From Pseudomonadota bacterium (GTDB taxonomy: Bacteria > Pseudomonadota > Gammaproteobacteria > Xanthomonadales > Xanthomonadaceae): 8,507 nucleotides of DNA. Positions 1 to 6,857 of this stretch are shown in pieces; position 1 is the stretch's first letter; the number at the start of each line of letters is the position of its first letter. The DNA is taken from assembly GCA_023399815.1 (NCBI GenBank), contig JAEWOJ010000041.1, forward strand, positions 1 to 8,507. The letters are read 5' to 3'. The notes under the pieces were generated by a model. The model had not been told where the DNA came from. It worked only from the letters and a program-made list of their open reading frames with translations, and made no database searches. The position numbers were made by a program, and so were the translations under genes.

Positions 1-12
1 CGAGGCGGCCGG

Positions 13-86
13 GTAGTGCCGGCCGCTGGCGGGAAACTGCGGTATGCCAGGCAACGCGTGGTTGCCGGCCAGCGGCCGGCACTGCC
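13..86. repeat. Inverted pair of REP-like (SMAG/GTAG-type) hairpins
   Basis: A perfect 16-base inverted repeat is visible: positions 15-30 are the exact reverse complement of 68-83. The left unit begins with GTAG (13-16) and continues TGCCGGCCGCTGGC. The right unit, read on the minus strand, begins GCAG followed by the same core. The right unit also folds on itself as a perfect hairpin (stem 63-70 with 74-81, 3-base loop). The left unit's own hairpin has two mismatches (GGCGGGAA where the right unit has GGCCGGCA). This arrangement, with tetranucleotide heads facing outward, fits the GTAG-headed REP elements known from Stenotrophomonas maltophilia. It lies just beyond the terminator of the der cluster, a usual place for REPs. 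The family name is from memory; the repeat structure is read directly. Confidence 0.8.
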
Positions 87-102
87 TGTCGCGGATTGCC
101 AT

Positions 103-131
103 GAACAAGAAGGGCGGCCTTCCGGCCGCCC
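103..131 (-). terminator. Intrinsic terminator after der
   Basis: On the minus strand a perfect 8-bp GC stem (131-124 with 119-112, GGGCGGCC/GGCCGCCC) with loop GGAA is followed by the T-rich run TTCTTGTTC. It starts 8 bases after the der stop codon, so it very probably ends the der-side transcript. Confidence 0.85.
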
Positions 132-139
132 CTGCGTGG

Positions 140-1540
140 TCACTTCCTGCCCTTGACGTGCTTCATCAAGCGCCGCTTGGCCTTGATCTGGCGTTCGGTC
201 AGCACGTTCTTCTTGCCCTCGTAGGGGTTGGCGCCCTCGCGGAACAGGAAGGTCACCGGCGTGCCCACCAGCTTGAAGCGCTTGCGGAAGAAGTTCTCCA
301 GGTAGCGCTTGTAGGAATCCGGCAGCTCCTTCAGGCGCGTGCCATGCACGATGAAGGTCGGCGGGTTGGTACCGCCCGGGTGCACGTAGCGCAGCTTGGA
401 GACATGGCCGCGGATGCTCGGCGGCGGATTGGTCTCGTAGGCGATCTCCAGCGCCTTGTTCGCCTCGCTGGTGCTGAACTCGTGCGTGGCCGACGCGTGC
501 GCGCGGTGCACCGCGCGGAACAGCTCGCGCAGGCCCGAGCCGTGCTTGGCGGAAATGCGCACCACCTCGGCCCAGGGCACGAAGCCGAGCTTGAGCGACA
601 GCAGGGTCTCGGCCTGCTCGCGCTGGTAGTCGGTGAGCCCGTCCCACTTGTTGATCGCGATCACCAGCGCACGCCCGGCATCGAGCACCGCGCCGAGCAC
701 GCTGGCGTCCTGGTCGGTGACGCCCTCGCTGGCGTCCAGCATCAGCACCGCGACCTGGCACTCCTCGATCGAACGCAGCGTCTTGACCACGCTGAACTTC
801 TCGACCACTTCCTCCACCTTCGACTTGCGGCGCAGGCCGGCGGTGTCGATCAGGCGGTACAGGCGGCCATCGCGCTCCAGGTCCACCGAGATCGAATCGC
901 GGGTGGTGCCGGGCACGTCGGAAGCGATCATCCGCTCCTCGCCCAGCAGGCGGTTCACCAGCGTGGACTTGCCGACGTTGGGGCGGCCGACGAAGGCGAT
1001 GCGGATGCGCTCCGGATCATTGTCCAGCGTCTCGGCACTGCCTTCTTCCGGCAGCCGTTCGACGATTTCCTCCAGCAGGTCGTCCAGCCCCTGCCGGTGC
1101 GCGGCCGAGACCGTGAGCATCTCGCCGAAGCCGTAGCGCGCGAACTCCGAGCGCACCGCGTCCTCGTCGGTGCCGTCGATCTTGTTGATCAGCAGCAGCG
1201 TCGGCCGCGACAGCTTGCGCAGCCAGGACAGGATCTCGTCGTCCAGCGCCGAGGTGCCGTCGCGGGCATCGACCACGAACAGGATCAGGTCCGCCTCGGC
1301 GGCGGCGGCGCGGGCCTGGCGCGCGGTGGCGCCGGCCAGGCCTTCTTCCTCTTCCGCGATGCCGCCGGTATCGACGATCAGGAACGGATTGTCCTCGTCG
1401 AGCCGGCAGACGCCATAGTTGCGGTCCCGGGTGACGCCGGGCTGGTCGTGGACCAGGGCGTCACGGGTACGGGTCAGCGCATTGAAGATGGTCGACTTGC
1501 CGACATTCGGCCGTCCAACCAGGGCGACCAAAGGCAGCAT
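140..1540 (-). CDS. der: Ribosome-assembly GTPase Der (EngA)
   Basis: Der is an essential cytoplasmic GTPase with two G domains in tandem, needed to mature the 50S ribosomal subunit. Both domains are complete in this 466-residue protein, a usual length for the family. Domain 1 has the P-loop GRPNVGKS (9-16), DTGG (57-60), NKID (119-122) and SAA (145-147). Domain 2 has GRPNVGKS (185-192), DTAG (232-235), NKWD (297-300) and SAK (330-332). A C-terminal KH-like domain follows (about 355-440), then a very basic tail (443-466) fit for rRNA contact. The ATG start has a perfect AAGGAG ribosome-binding site (1555-1550) 9 bases away, and this site overlaps the bamB TAA stop, so the two genes may be translationally coupled. 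It is the last gene before the terminator at 103-131. Identification is secure. Confidence 0.98.
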   Translation of the reverse strand: MLPLVALVGRPNVGKSTIFNALTRTRDALVHDQPGVTRDRNYGVCRLDEDNPFLIVDTGGIAEEEEGLAGATARQARAAAAEADLILFVVDARDGTSALDDEILSWLRKLSRPTLLLINKIDGTDEDAVRSEFARYGFGEMLTVSAAHRQGLDDLLEEIVERLPEEGSAETLDNDPERIRIAFVGRPNVGKSTLVNRLLGEERMIASDVPGTTRDSISVDLERDGRLYRLIDTAGLRRKSKVEEVVEKFSVVKTLRSIEECQVAVLMLDASEGVTDQDASVLGAVLDAGRALVIAINKWDGLTDYQREQAETLLSLKLGFVPWAEVVRISAKHGSGLRELFRAVHRAHASATHEFSTSEANKALEIAYETNPPPSIRGHVSKLRYVHPGGTNPPTFIVHGTRLKELPDSYKRYLENFFRKRFKLVGTPVTFLFREGANPYEGKKNVLTERQIKAKRRLMKHVKGRK

Positions 1541-1553
1541 CGCTTGGGACTCC

Positions 1554-2750
1554 TTAGTTCGCCAACCGCCAGGCGGTCAGCTTGCCGTCCACGTTCTGCA
1601 CCAGCAGGACGCCGTCGGCGACGATGGGTTGCGCGATCACACGGTCGCGCCCGCTCCTTTCGCGGGCCGCCAGGGCGCCATCGCCCATGTGCAGCCAGTG
1701 CAGGTATCCCTTGTAGTCGCCGACCACGACGTAATCGCCCTGGATTGCCGGGCCGGTCAGCGAGCGGCGCGCCAGCGCCTGCTGCGACCACATCGCCGAG
1801 CCGGAGGTCTTGTCCAGGCCGTAGACCGTGCCCTTGCCGTCGGTCACCACGACGTTGCCGGACGACACCGACAGACCGCCACCGCCACCATGGTCGCGCG
1901 ACCACAGCGGACGGCCGCTCGGCCCTTCGATGGCCAGCGTCTCGTTCTTGAAGCTGGTCACGTACAGGGTGTTGCCTTCCAGTACCGGGGCGCCGTCCAC
2001 GTCGGCCATGCGCTCCAGTTCGGTACGGCCTTCCGGCGTACCAACCGTCTGCTCCCACAGCGGACGACCATCCTGCATCGCCAGCGCGCTCAGCGTGCCG
2101 TCGTCGTTGCCGATGAACAGCACGCCCGGCCCCGCCACCACCGGCGCGTTGCCGCGGACGGTCAGCGTCGGCAGTTCCTGCGAATTGAACCAGCGGCGCT
2201 CGCCATTGCCCGCGTCCAGCGCGGTGGTGCGGCCGTCGTTGCTGCGGACGAACACCAGGCCCTGCGCCACCGCCGGTGCGGCGATCACCTCGCCCGGCAC
2301 CCGGGCGCGCCACTTCTCGCTGCCATCGGCCGCGTCGAGCGCGATCACCTGGCCATCCAGCGTACCGATCACGACCAGGCCGTCGCCCACGCCCGGGCCA
2401 CCGGACAGGCGCAGCTTGGCCTTCTTCTTTTCCTTGGCCGGCTTGTATTCCCAGATCTGCTTGCCGCTCTGCAGGTCGAGCGCATGCACGCCCCCCTCCA
2501 CCGCTGCCGCATAGACACGGCCATCGGCCACGGCCGGCGCCTGGCGCACGCCGATCCGGCCTTCGCCCTTGCCGACGTTGGCCGACCAGATCCGGCTGAC
2601 CTTGACCGTGGGCTCGAATTTGACCAGCTCGGCCGGTTCCAGCGCCTTCTTGGCCTCGGCGTCCTTGCCGGCGAACCAGCCCTTCACCGTCGAGCAACCG
2701 CTCAGCGCCACCGCGACCAGCGCGATGCCTGCAACATGCTTGAGTTTCAT
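1554..2750 (-). CDS. bamB: Outer-membrane assembly lipoprotein BamB
   Basis: BamB is the beta-propeller lipoprotein of the BAM complex, which folds beta-barrel proteins into the outer membrane. The 398-residue product begins with a lipoprotein signal peptide ending in the lipobox LSGC (16-19). C19 is the predicted lipidated residue, and Ser at +2 favours outer-membrane sorting. The rest consists of repeated PQQ-type blades, each with a DG...ALD...G...W pattern. Eight can be picked out, at about 75-102, 122-151, 162-190, 207-234, 257-286, 296-324, 337-365 and 378-396, as expected for an eight-bladed propeller. A lysine-rich stretch (106-112) interrupts the loop between the first two, and a five-glycine run lies at 288-292. 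The start codon overlaps the upstream TGA by one base (TGATG) and has GGAG 8 bases upstream. The location between yfgM and der is the classic one. Confidence 0.96.
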   Translation of the reverse strand: MKLKHVAGIALVAVALSGCSTVKGWFAGKDAEAKKALEPAELVKFEPTVKVSRIWSANVGKGEGRIGVRQAPAVADGRVYAAAVEGGVHALDLQSGKQIWEYKPAKEKKKAKLRLSGGPGVGDGLVVIGTLDGQVIALDAADGSEKWRARVPGEVIAAPAVAQGLVFVRSNDGRTTALDAGNGERRWFNSQELPTLTVRGNAPVVAGPGVLFIGNDDGTLSALAMQDGRPLWEQTVGTPEGRTELERMADVDGAPVLEGNTLYVTSFKNETLAIEGPSGRPLWSRDHGGGGGLSVSSGNVVVTDGKGTVYGLDKTSGSAMWSQQALARRSLTGPAIQGDYVVVGDYKGYLHWLHMGDGALAARERSGRDRVIAQPIVADGVLLVQNVDGKLTAWRLAN

Positions 2751-3391
2751 CAGATCTTCTCCGCCGCGGGATCGGCGACGGTACCGCCGGCGTCCATCAA
2801 CTTGATTTCGAGCAGGCGGCGTTGCGGCGCGGCCACGTCGAGCCTGCCCAGCGACTGCGCATAGAGGTCGCGCGCCTGTTCGCGCTTGCCCTGCGCCACC
2901 AGCGCGTCGCCGCGGATTTCCAGCCCCGCGCTGTCGTCGGCGCTGCCGAGCAGCGTCAGCGCTTCTTCGGATTTGCCGGTCTCGATCAGCAGGCGGGCGA
3001 TGCGCTGGTCGATCAGCGTCTTGAACTCGCCCTCGACCTTCAACCCGCGCAGGGTCTTGATCGCGTCTTCGTTCTTGCCCGCCTCGACTTGGGCCTTGGC
3101 CAGTTCCAGCGCCGCCAGGTCGGCGTAGATGCCGGCCTTGACGCCTTCCAGCGCCGCCACTTCCTTGGCCGCCTCGTCCAGGTTCTTGGACTGCAGGCTG
3201 CGCGAAACGGCGTCATAGCGGCTGTTGGCCTCGGCCAGCTTGCCCATCTGCTCGTTCTGCCACCACTTCCAGCCACCGATCAGGACCAGTGCCAGGATTA
3301 TCCCGCCAAAGATTCCAGCGCCGTTCTGGCGCAGCCAGGTGCGGACACGTTCGCCTTGTTCATGCTCGTCGAGCAGGTCGTCAATCGCCAT
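2750..3391 (-). CDS. yfgM: YfgM-like membrane-anchored TPR protein
   Basis: YfgM-family proteins are inner-membrane proteins with a periplasmic TPR domain. In E. coli YfgM works beside the SecYEG translocon and the chaperone PpiD. The 213-residue product has a short charged cytoplasmic N-terminus (DDLLDEHEQGERVRTWLRQN, residues 4-23), one transmembrane helix (about 25-43) ending in WKWW, and then an alpha-helical region (about 50-195) rich in Ala, Leu, Glu and Lys that fits TPR-like repeats. The frame stays open 38 codons upstream into the rodZ end. I chose the ATG at 3391 because MAIDDLL is the conserved family N-terminus and GAGAG and GGAG motifs lie just upstream; the added residues would be non-conserved and lack a sensible signal. 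The stop overlaps the bamB start by one base. Function is by family; the role in this organism is inferred. Confidence 0.9.
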   Translation of the reverse strand: MAIDDLLDEHEQGERVRTWLRQNGAGIFGGIILALVLIGGWKWWQNEQMGKLAEANSRYDAVSRSLQSKNLDEAAKEVAALEGVKAGIYADLAALELAKAQVEAGKNEDAIKTLRGLKVEGEFKTLIDQRIARLLIETGKSEEALTLLGSADDSAGLEIRGDALVAQGKREQARDLYAQSLGRLDVAAPQRRLLEIKLMDAGGTVADPAAEKI

Positions 3392-3449
3392 GCGTAACTC
3401 TCGCTCCACTCCTGCCGGGGGAGCCTTGTTGTTTTGATCTGCGCTTGTT

Positions 3450-4313
3450 TCAGTGCGAAACCGGCGCCACGGAGCCGTCAGAGGATACCGTAAAGCGGGC
3501 CACATTATTACCGCTTGTATACGGCGTCAGATCGACGCTGCCACCACCCTGGTGGAAGTCGACTTCCGAGGCGTTGCCCACTTTCATGCGTCCTACCTGA
3601 CCGACGGCGTAACTGCGCTTCTCGCCGGCACGGATCAGCGCCTTCTCGACGATGGAACCGTCCGGCGCGGAGACCTCGACCCAGCTGTCGCCGCGGAAAT
3701 CCAGGGTCATGCCCGCCGCGGCCACGGCGACCTGCGGTTCCGCCGCCTGCCGCGCGATCGGCGCCATCGAGGCGATGTAGGGGGCGCGCTCGGGCATCTG
3801 GCGCGTCGCGGACTCGCCCGGCGACGCACCGGCGGCCAGCTGCGCAGCCGCTACCGACGCCGCATCCGGCACCACGTCCAGCGACGCGGTATTGGGCGGG
3901 ACGTCGCCGAACTTGCTCTGGAAGGCATACCAGACCGGCACCGCCAGGACCGCCGTGATCACCACGTAGACCGCGCGGCGACCGAGGCTTTCGGCCACCC
4001 GGCGGAGCCGCGGCGTATGCGTGTGGCTGACCAGCCTGGGCGGTTCGACCGGCGCGATGCGCGCCTGCTGCAGGAGGCTGCCCAGGTCCACGCCCAGCAG
4101 GCGCGCGTAGCTCCGCAGCTGGCCGCGGACGAAGACCGGTGCCCCCAGGCGCTCCCACTGTTCGTTTTCCAGCGCGGCAACCACCTGCACCGGCATGCGC
4201 AGCTGGCCGGCGACATCCGCCAGCGACAGACCGGCGGCCTCACGCGCCCGGCGAAGCTGCTCCCCGCACCCCACAGCCACTTCTAAAGCATTCATACCCG
4301 GATCATTGCTCAC
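3450..4313 (-). CDS. rodZ: RodZ-like transmembrane HTH protein
   Basis: RodZ links the MreB cytoskeleton to the wall-synthesis machinery and supports rod shape. The 287-residue product has the family layout. A cytoplasmic Cro/RodZ-type helix-turn-helix comes first (about 16-82; note LRRAREAAGLSLADVAGQL and LGAPVFVRGQLRSYARLLG), then a basic juxtamembrane segment (101-113) and one transmembrane helix (about 113-131). A low-complexity Ala/Pro periplasmic linker (about 137-200) follows, then a C-terminal beta domain of the DUF4115 type (about 202-280; WVEVSAPDG is typical). The start is uncertain. A GTG at 4313, 6 bases after the pilF stop, has AGGG 11 bases upstream, while an ATG six codons later (4295) has little Shine-Dalgarno signal. 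The difference is only MSNDPG. A 58-base gap with no clear signal separates it from yfgM. Confidence 0.9.
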   Translation of the reverse strand: MSNDPGMNALEVAVGCGEQLRRAREAAGLSLADVAGQLRMPVQVVAALENEQWERLGAPVFVRGQLRSYARLLGVDLGSLLQQARIAPVEPPRLVSHTHTPRLRRVAESLGRRAVYVVITAVLAVPVWYAFQSKFGDVPPNTASLDVVPDAASVAAAQLAAGASPGESATRQMPERAPYIASMAPIARQAAEPQVAVAAAGMTLDFRGDSWVEVSAPDGSIVEKALIRAGEKRSYAVGQVGRMKVGNASEVDFHQGGGSVDLTPYTSGNNVARFTVSSDGSVAPVSH

Positions 4314-4319
4314 AATGCA

Positions 4320-5153
4320 TCAGCCCTGGGAATTTGAGGTTGCGCCTGCAGGAAACTCCTCGCGCAACCGCTGCTGGTATCGGCTGGCGGCACCCCTGTC
4401 GCCAAGCCGCTCCTCAATCTGAATTGCGAGTTGTAACACGGAAGCCGTGGCTGGCGCAGCCGCGAGGCGCCGCTGGTAGAAAGCCCGCGCCTCGAAATAC
4501 CGGCCGTGCAGGAGCTCGTTGCGCGCCATCGACTCCAGCGCATAGGGATTTCCAGGCGCCAGTGCCAGCGCCTGGCGCAGGTTCTGCTCGGCCCGCTCGC
4601 GCTGGCCAGCCTCCAGGGCGCAGCCACCGGCATTGGCCAGCGCATCGGCGCGCGCGTCGTAGCCGGCGTCGCCCAGCGCCCGGTCGAACCAGACCAGCGC
4701 TTCGGCGGGATGCCCGTTGGCGCACAGCCAGGCGCCATAGTTGTTCAATACGTCCCCTTGCCGGGGCGCCAGTTCCGCGGCCCGGCGATACAGCTCGCCC
4801 GCCGCTTCCCGGTTGCCGCGCCGCCCTTCGATGACAGCCTGCAGCGTATAGGCCGCCGGATCGGCCGGGTCGAGCTTCTGCGCCGAACGTGCGTAGCCGA
4901 AGGCCGCATCCAGTTCGCCGCGACTGTAACGGTCGGCCGCCAGGCGGAAGACTTCCTGGTAACGCATGCGTGTGCGCACCTGCCGGTCGTCGTGCACGTC
5001 GTACTGCTGCGCCACCTGTTCGCCCCAGCGGACCTTGGTCGCCTTGGTCGCCTTGGTGCCATGCCCGTGCCCGCAGCCGGCCAGCAGCAGCGCGACGAGT
5101 ACCGGGGCGAGCAGCCGCTCAGGCAAGCACGTCCCCTCGCCCGGGGAGCGCAT
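4320..5153 (-). CDS. pilF: Type IV pilus biogenesis lipoprotein PilF/PilW
   Basis: PilF (PilW) is the outer-membrane lipoprotein pilotin that helps the secretin PilQ insert and multimerise, so that type IV pili can assemble. The 277-residue product has a hydrophobic signal segment (14-26) and lipobox LAGC with C27 as the predicted lipid site. A short polar linker with a KATKATK repeat follows, then about six degenerate TPRs from residue 68 to the end. Repeats near 68-101 (YSRGELDAAFGYARSAQKLD), 102-135, 170-203 and 205-237 are the clearest. The start is debatable. The ATG at 5153 overlaps rlmN by 35 bases and gives a long n-region. A TTG at 5126 has GAGGGG 6 bases upstream and yields a more standard signal peptide (MPERLLAPVLV...) with only an 8-base overlap. 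The family and the position between rlmN and rodZ agree. Confidence 0.9.
   Translation of the reverse strand: MRSPGEGTCLPERLLAPVLVALLLAGCGHGHGTKATKATKVRWGEQVAQQYDVHDDRQVRTRMRYQEVFRLAADRYSRGELDAAFGYARSAQKLDPADPAAYTLQAVIEGRRGNREAAGELYRRAAELAPRQGDVLNNYGAWLCANGHPAEALVWFDRALGDAGYDARADALANAGGCALEAGQRERAEQNLRQALALAPGNPYALESMARNELLHGRYFEARAFYQRRLAAAPATASVLQLAIQIEERLGDRGAASRYQQRLREEFPAGATSNSQG
5033..5058. repeat. 9-base tandem repeat in pilF
   Basis: CCTTGGTCG occurs at 5033-5041 and 5042-5050, with a third copy begun at 5051 and diverging at its last bases. On the coding strand it encodes the KATKATK run in the linker just after the lipid-bearing cysteine. The unit is a multiple of three, so a change in copy number would keep the frame. 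Confidence 0.75.
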
Positions 5154-6336
5154 CCTGCGCCTGCAGCAGGCGGTTGAATTCGGCCTGGCGGCGGGTGCGG
5201 TCCATCACCTGCCCCTTGAGCTGGCCGCAGGCCGCGTCGATGTCGTCGCCGCGGGTACGCCGCACCATCGTCAGCACCTGGTTGTCGAGCAGGATCTTCT
5301 GGAAGGCGCGGATCTGCTCCTCGTCCGAACGCTCGTAGCGGGTGCCGGGGAACGGATTGAACGGGATCAGGTTGACCTTGCCCGAATCGCGCGCCTGCAC
5401 CGCGTTGTCGAACTGGCGCATCAGCCGCGCCAGCTGGCGGGCATGTTCGGGCTGGTCGTTGACGCCCTTCATCAGGGTGTATTCGAAGGTCACCGAATCG
5501 CGCTTCCTGTTGCCGCGCAGGTAGCGCGCGCAGGACGCCATCAGTTCGGCGATCGGATACTTCCTGTTGAGCGGCACCAGCGTCTCGCGCAGCTCGTCGT
5601 TCGGCGCATGCAGCGAGACGGCCAGCGACACGTCGCTCTCGACCGATAGCCGGTCGATCTGCGGCACCAGGCCGGAGGTGGACAAGGTCACACGCTTGTT
5701 GGCCAGGCCGTAGCCCAGGTCGTCGCGCATGATGCTCATGGCGCGCACGACGTTGTCGAAATTCATCAGCGGCTCGCCCATGCCCATCATCACCACGTTG
5801 GTGAGGCGGCGCTGCTGGTGCGGCACGTTGCCCAGGTGGCGCGCCGCGACCCACACCTGGCCGATGATCTCGGCGGTGGTGAGGTTGCGGTTGAAGCCCT
5901 GGGTGGCGGTCGAACAGAAGGTGCAGTTCAGACCGCAGCCGACCTGGGAGGACACGCACAACGTGCCGCGGCCCTTGTCGGGGATGTAGACGGTCTCGAT
6001 GGCGTTCTTGCCATCGACGCCCATCGCCAGCAGCCACTTGTGGGTGCCGTCGGCGGAAGGCTTGTCGAACACGACATTGGGGACGACGACCTCGGCATGC
6101 TGCTGCAGCTTGGCGCGCAGCGACTTGCCGAGGTCGGTCATCTGGTCGAAATCGGTGACGTAGCGGTGGTGGATCCACTTCATCACCTGGTGGGCGCGGA
6201 ACTTCTGCTCGCCGAGCTTCTCGACGAAGAATGTCTCCAGGCCCGCGCGATCGAGGTCGAGCAGGTTCTGCTTGCCAGCGGTCGCCGCCGTTTTCGGCAG
6301 CGGCTGGATGGCGGGTGTCTGTACGGCCTCGTTCAC
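5119..6336 (-). CDS. rlmN: Dual-specificity RNA methyltransferase RlmN
   Basis: RlmN is a radical-SAM enzyme that puts a methyl group on C2 of A2503 in 23S rRNA and A37 of certain tRNAs. The 405-residue product has the [4Fe-4S] cluster motif CGLNCTFC (C134, C138, C141), the SAM-binding GMGEP (185-189), and the two mechanistic cysteines in the expected places: C127 (LCVSSQVGC) and the methyl-carrying C370 (DDIDAAC). These match E. coli C118 and C355 by local context. The N-terminal accessory domain (about 24-95) is present. The first 23 residues are a Gln/Pro/Ala-rich extension with no recognised motif. The start is GTG, supported by AGAAGG (6350-6345) 8 bases upstream. It lies 26 bases after ndk and its end overlaps the start of pilF. 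Identification is secure. Confidence 0.97.
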   Translation of the reverse strand: MNEAVQTPAIQPLPKTAATAGKQNLLDLDRAGLETFFVEKLGEQKFRAHQVMKWIHHRYVTDFDQMTDLGKSLRAKLQQHAEVVVPNVVFDKPSADGTHKWLLAMGVDGKNAIETVYIPDKGRGTLCVSSQVGCGLNCTFCSTATQGFNRNLTTAEIIGQVWVAARHLGNVPHQQRRLTNVVMMGMGEPLMNFDNVVRAMSIMRDDLGYGLANKRVTLSTSGLVPQIDRLSVESDVSLAVSLHAPNDELRETLVPLNRKYPIAELMASCARYLRGNRKRDSVTFEYTLMKGVNDQPEHARQLARLMRQFDNAVQARDSGKVNLIPFNPFPGTRYERSDEEQIRAFQKILLDNQVLTMVRRTRGDDIDAACGQLKGQVMDRTRRQAEFNRLLQAQDALPGRGDVLA

Positions 6337-6344
6337 GGCTTCAA

Positions 6345-6350
6345 CCTTCT
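6345..6350 (-). promoter_or_regulatory. Ribosome-binding site fixing the rlmN GTG start
   Basis: AGAAGG on the minus strand sits 8 bases before the GTG at 6336. Its position within the 26-base ndk-rlmN gap, together with the lack of an upstream in-frame ATG, supports this GTG as the start. Confidence 0.7.
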
Positions 6351-6362
6351 ACTGCGTACTGC

Positions 6363-6788
6363 TCAGCGCGAGACCACGTCGGTCGCGGCGAAGAAGTAGG
6401 CGATTTCAATCGCGGCGTTCTCGACCGAGTCCGAGCCGTGAGCGGCGTTGGCGTCGATGGATTCGGCGAAGTCGGCGCGGATGGTGCCCGGCGCGGCTTC
6501 CTTCGGGTTGGTGGCGCCCAGCAGGTCGCGGTGGGCCAGCACGGCGTTCTCGCCTTCCAGCGCCTGGATCATCACCGGGCCGGAGATCATGAACTCGACC
6601 AGCGCGTTGAAGAACGGACGCTCGCGGTGCACGGCGTAGAAGCCTTCGGCCTCGCGGCGCGACAGCTGCTTGTACCTGGCGGCCACGATCTTCAGGCCGG
6701 CCTTCTCGAAGCGGGCGTAGATCTCGCCGATCACGTTCTTGGCGACGGCATCGGGCTTGATGATGGAAAGGGTGCGCTCCAGCGCCAT
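6363..6788 (-). CDS. ndk: Nucleoside diphosphate kinase
   Basis: Ndk transfers the gamma phosphate from ATP to nucleoside diphosphates through a phosphohistidine and balances NTP and dNTP pools in the cytoplasm. The 141-residue product is the normal bacterial length. It opens with ERTLSIIKPDAV, whose K11 contacts phosphate, and has the active-site motif NAAHGSDS with catalytic H117. ATNPKEAAPGTIR (92-104) is also typical. The frame is open for 50 more codons upstream. The ATG at 6788 is chosen because the conserved family sequence begins there and GGAG (6799-6796) lies 7 bases before it; the extension runs through a terminator hairpin. It is the first gene of the minus-strand cluster. Its promoter is not clear from the sequence. 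Confidence 0.97.
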   Translation of the reverse strand: MALERTLSIIKPDAVAKNVIGEIYARFEKAGLKIVAARYKQLSRREAEGFYAVHRERPFFNALVEFMISGPVMIQALEGENAVLAHRDLLGATNPKEAAPGTIRADFAESIDANAAHGSDSVENAAIEIAYFFAATDVVSR

Positions 6789-6805
6789 GGGAATTCTCCG
6801 GTGAT

Positions 6806-6819
6806 GGGCCGGTCGGCCC
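6806..6819 (-). promoter_or_regulatory. Small hairpin in the ndk leader
   Basis: GGGCC (6819-6815) can pair with GGCCC (6810-6806) around a 4-base loop on the minus strand. It ends 6 bases before the GGAG of ndk, so folding could affect ribosome access. The stem is short, and no alternative anti-fold was established. Confidence 0.35.
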
Positions 6820-6830
6820 GAGGGTACATG

Positions 6831-6857
6831 AAAAAACCCGCGTGCGGACGCGGGCTT
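6831..6857 (-). terminator. Intrinsic terminator pointing toward ndk
   Basis: On the minus strand CCCGCGT (6854-6848), loop CCGC, ACGCGGG (6843-6837) is followed at once by six T residues (6836-6831). The stem can be extended outward by a G-T and two A-T pairs. On the plus strand the stem is followed by CTTAGCC, so it is not a good plus-strand terminator. It ends 42 bases before the ndk ATG, on the same strand, and no annotated gene lies upstream on that strand. Confidence 0.8.

Noticed and set aside
44..1951. 635-codon plus-strand open frame opposite der and the end of bamB
   Set aside because: It is antisense to two certain genes. Its composition (Arg, Ala, Gln, His rich, no domain) is what the reverse strand of GC-rich genes gives.
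1419..2864. 481-codon plus-strand open frame opposite bamB
   Set aside because: Shadow of bamB and yfgM codons with low-complexity His/Arg/Ala composition and no motif.
3392..3505. 38-residue upstream extension of yfgM
   Set aside because: It would overlap the rodZ end, and the family N-terminus MAIDDLL begins at the internal ATG.
4745..6178. 477-codon minus-strand frame overlapping rlmN and pilF
   Set aside because: Out of frame with both well-supported genes; Arg/Pro-rich with no domain.
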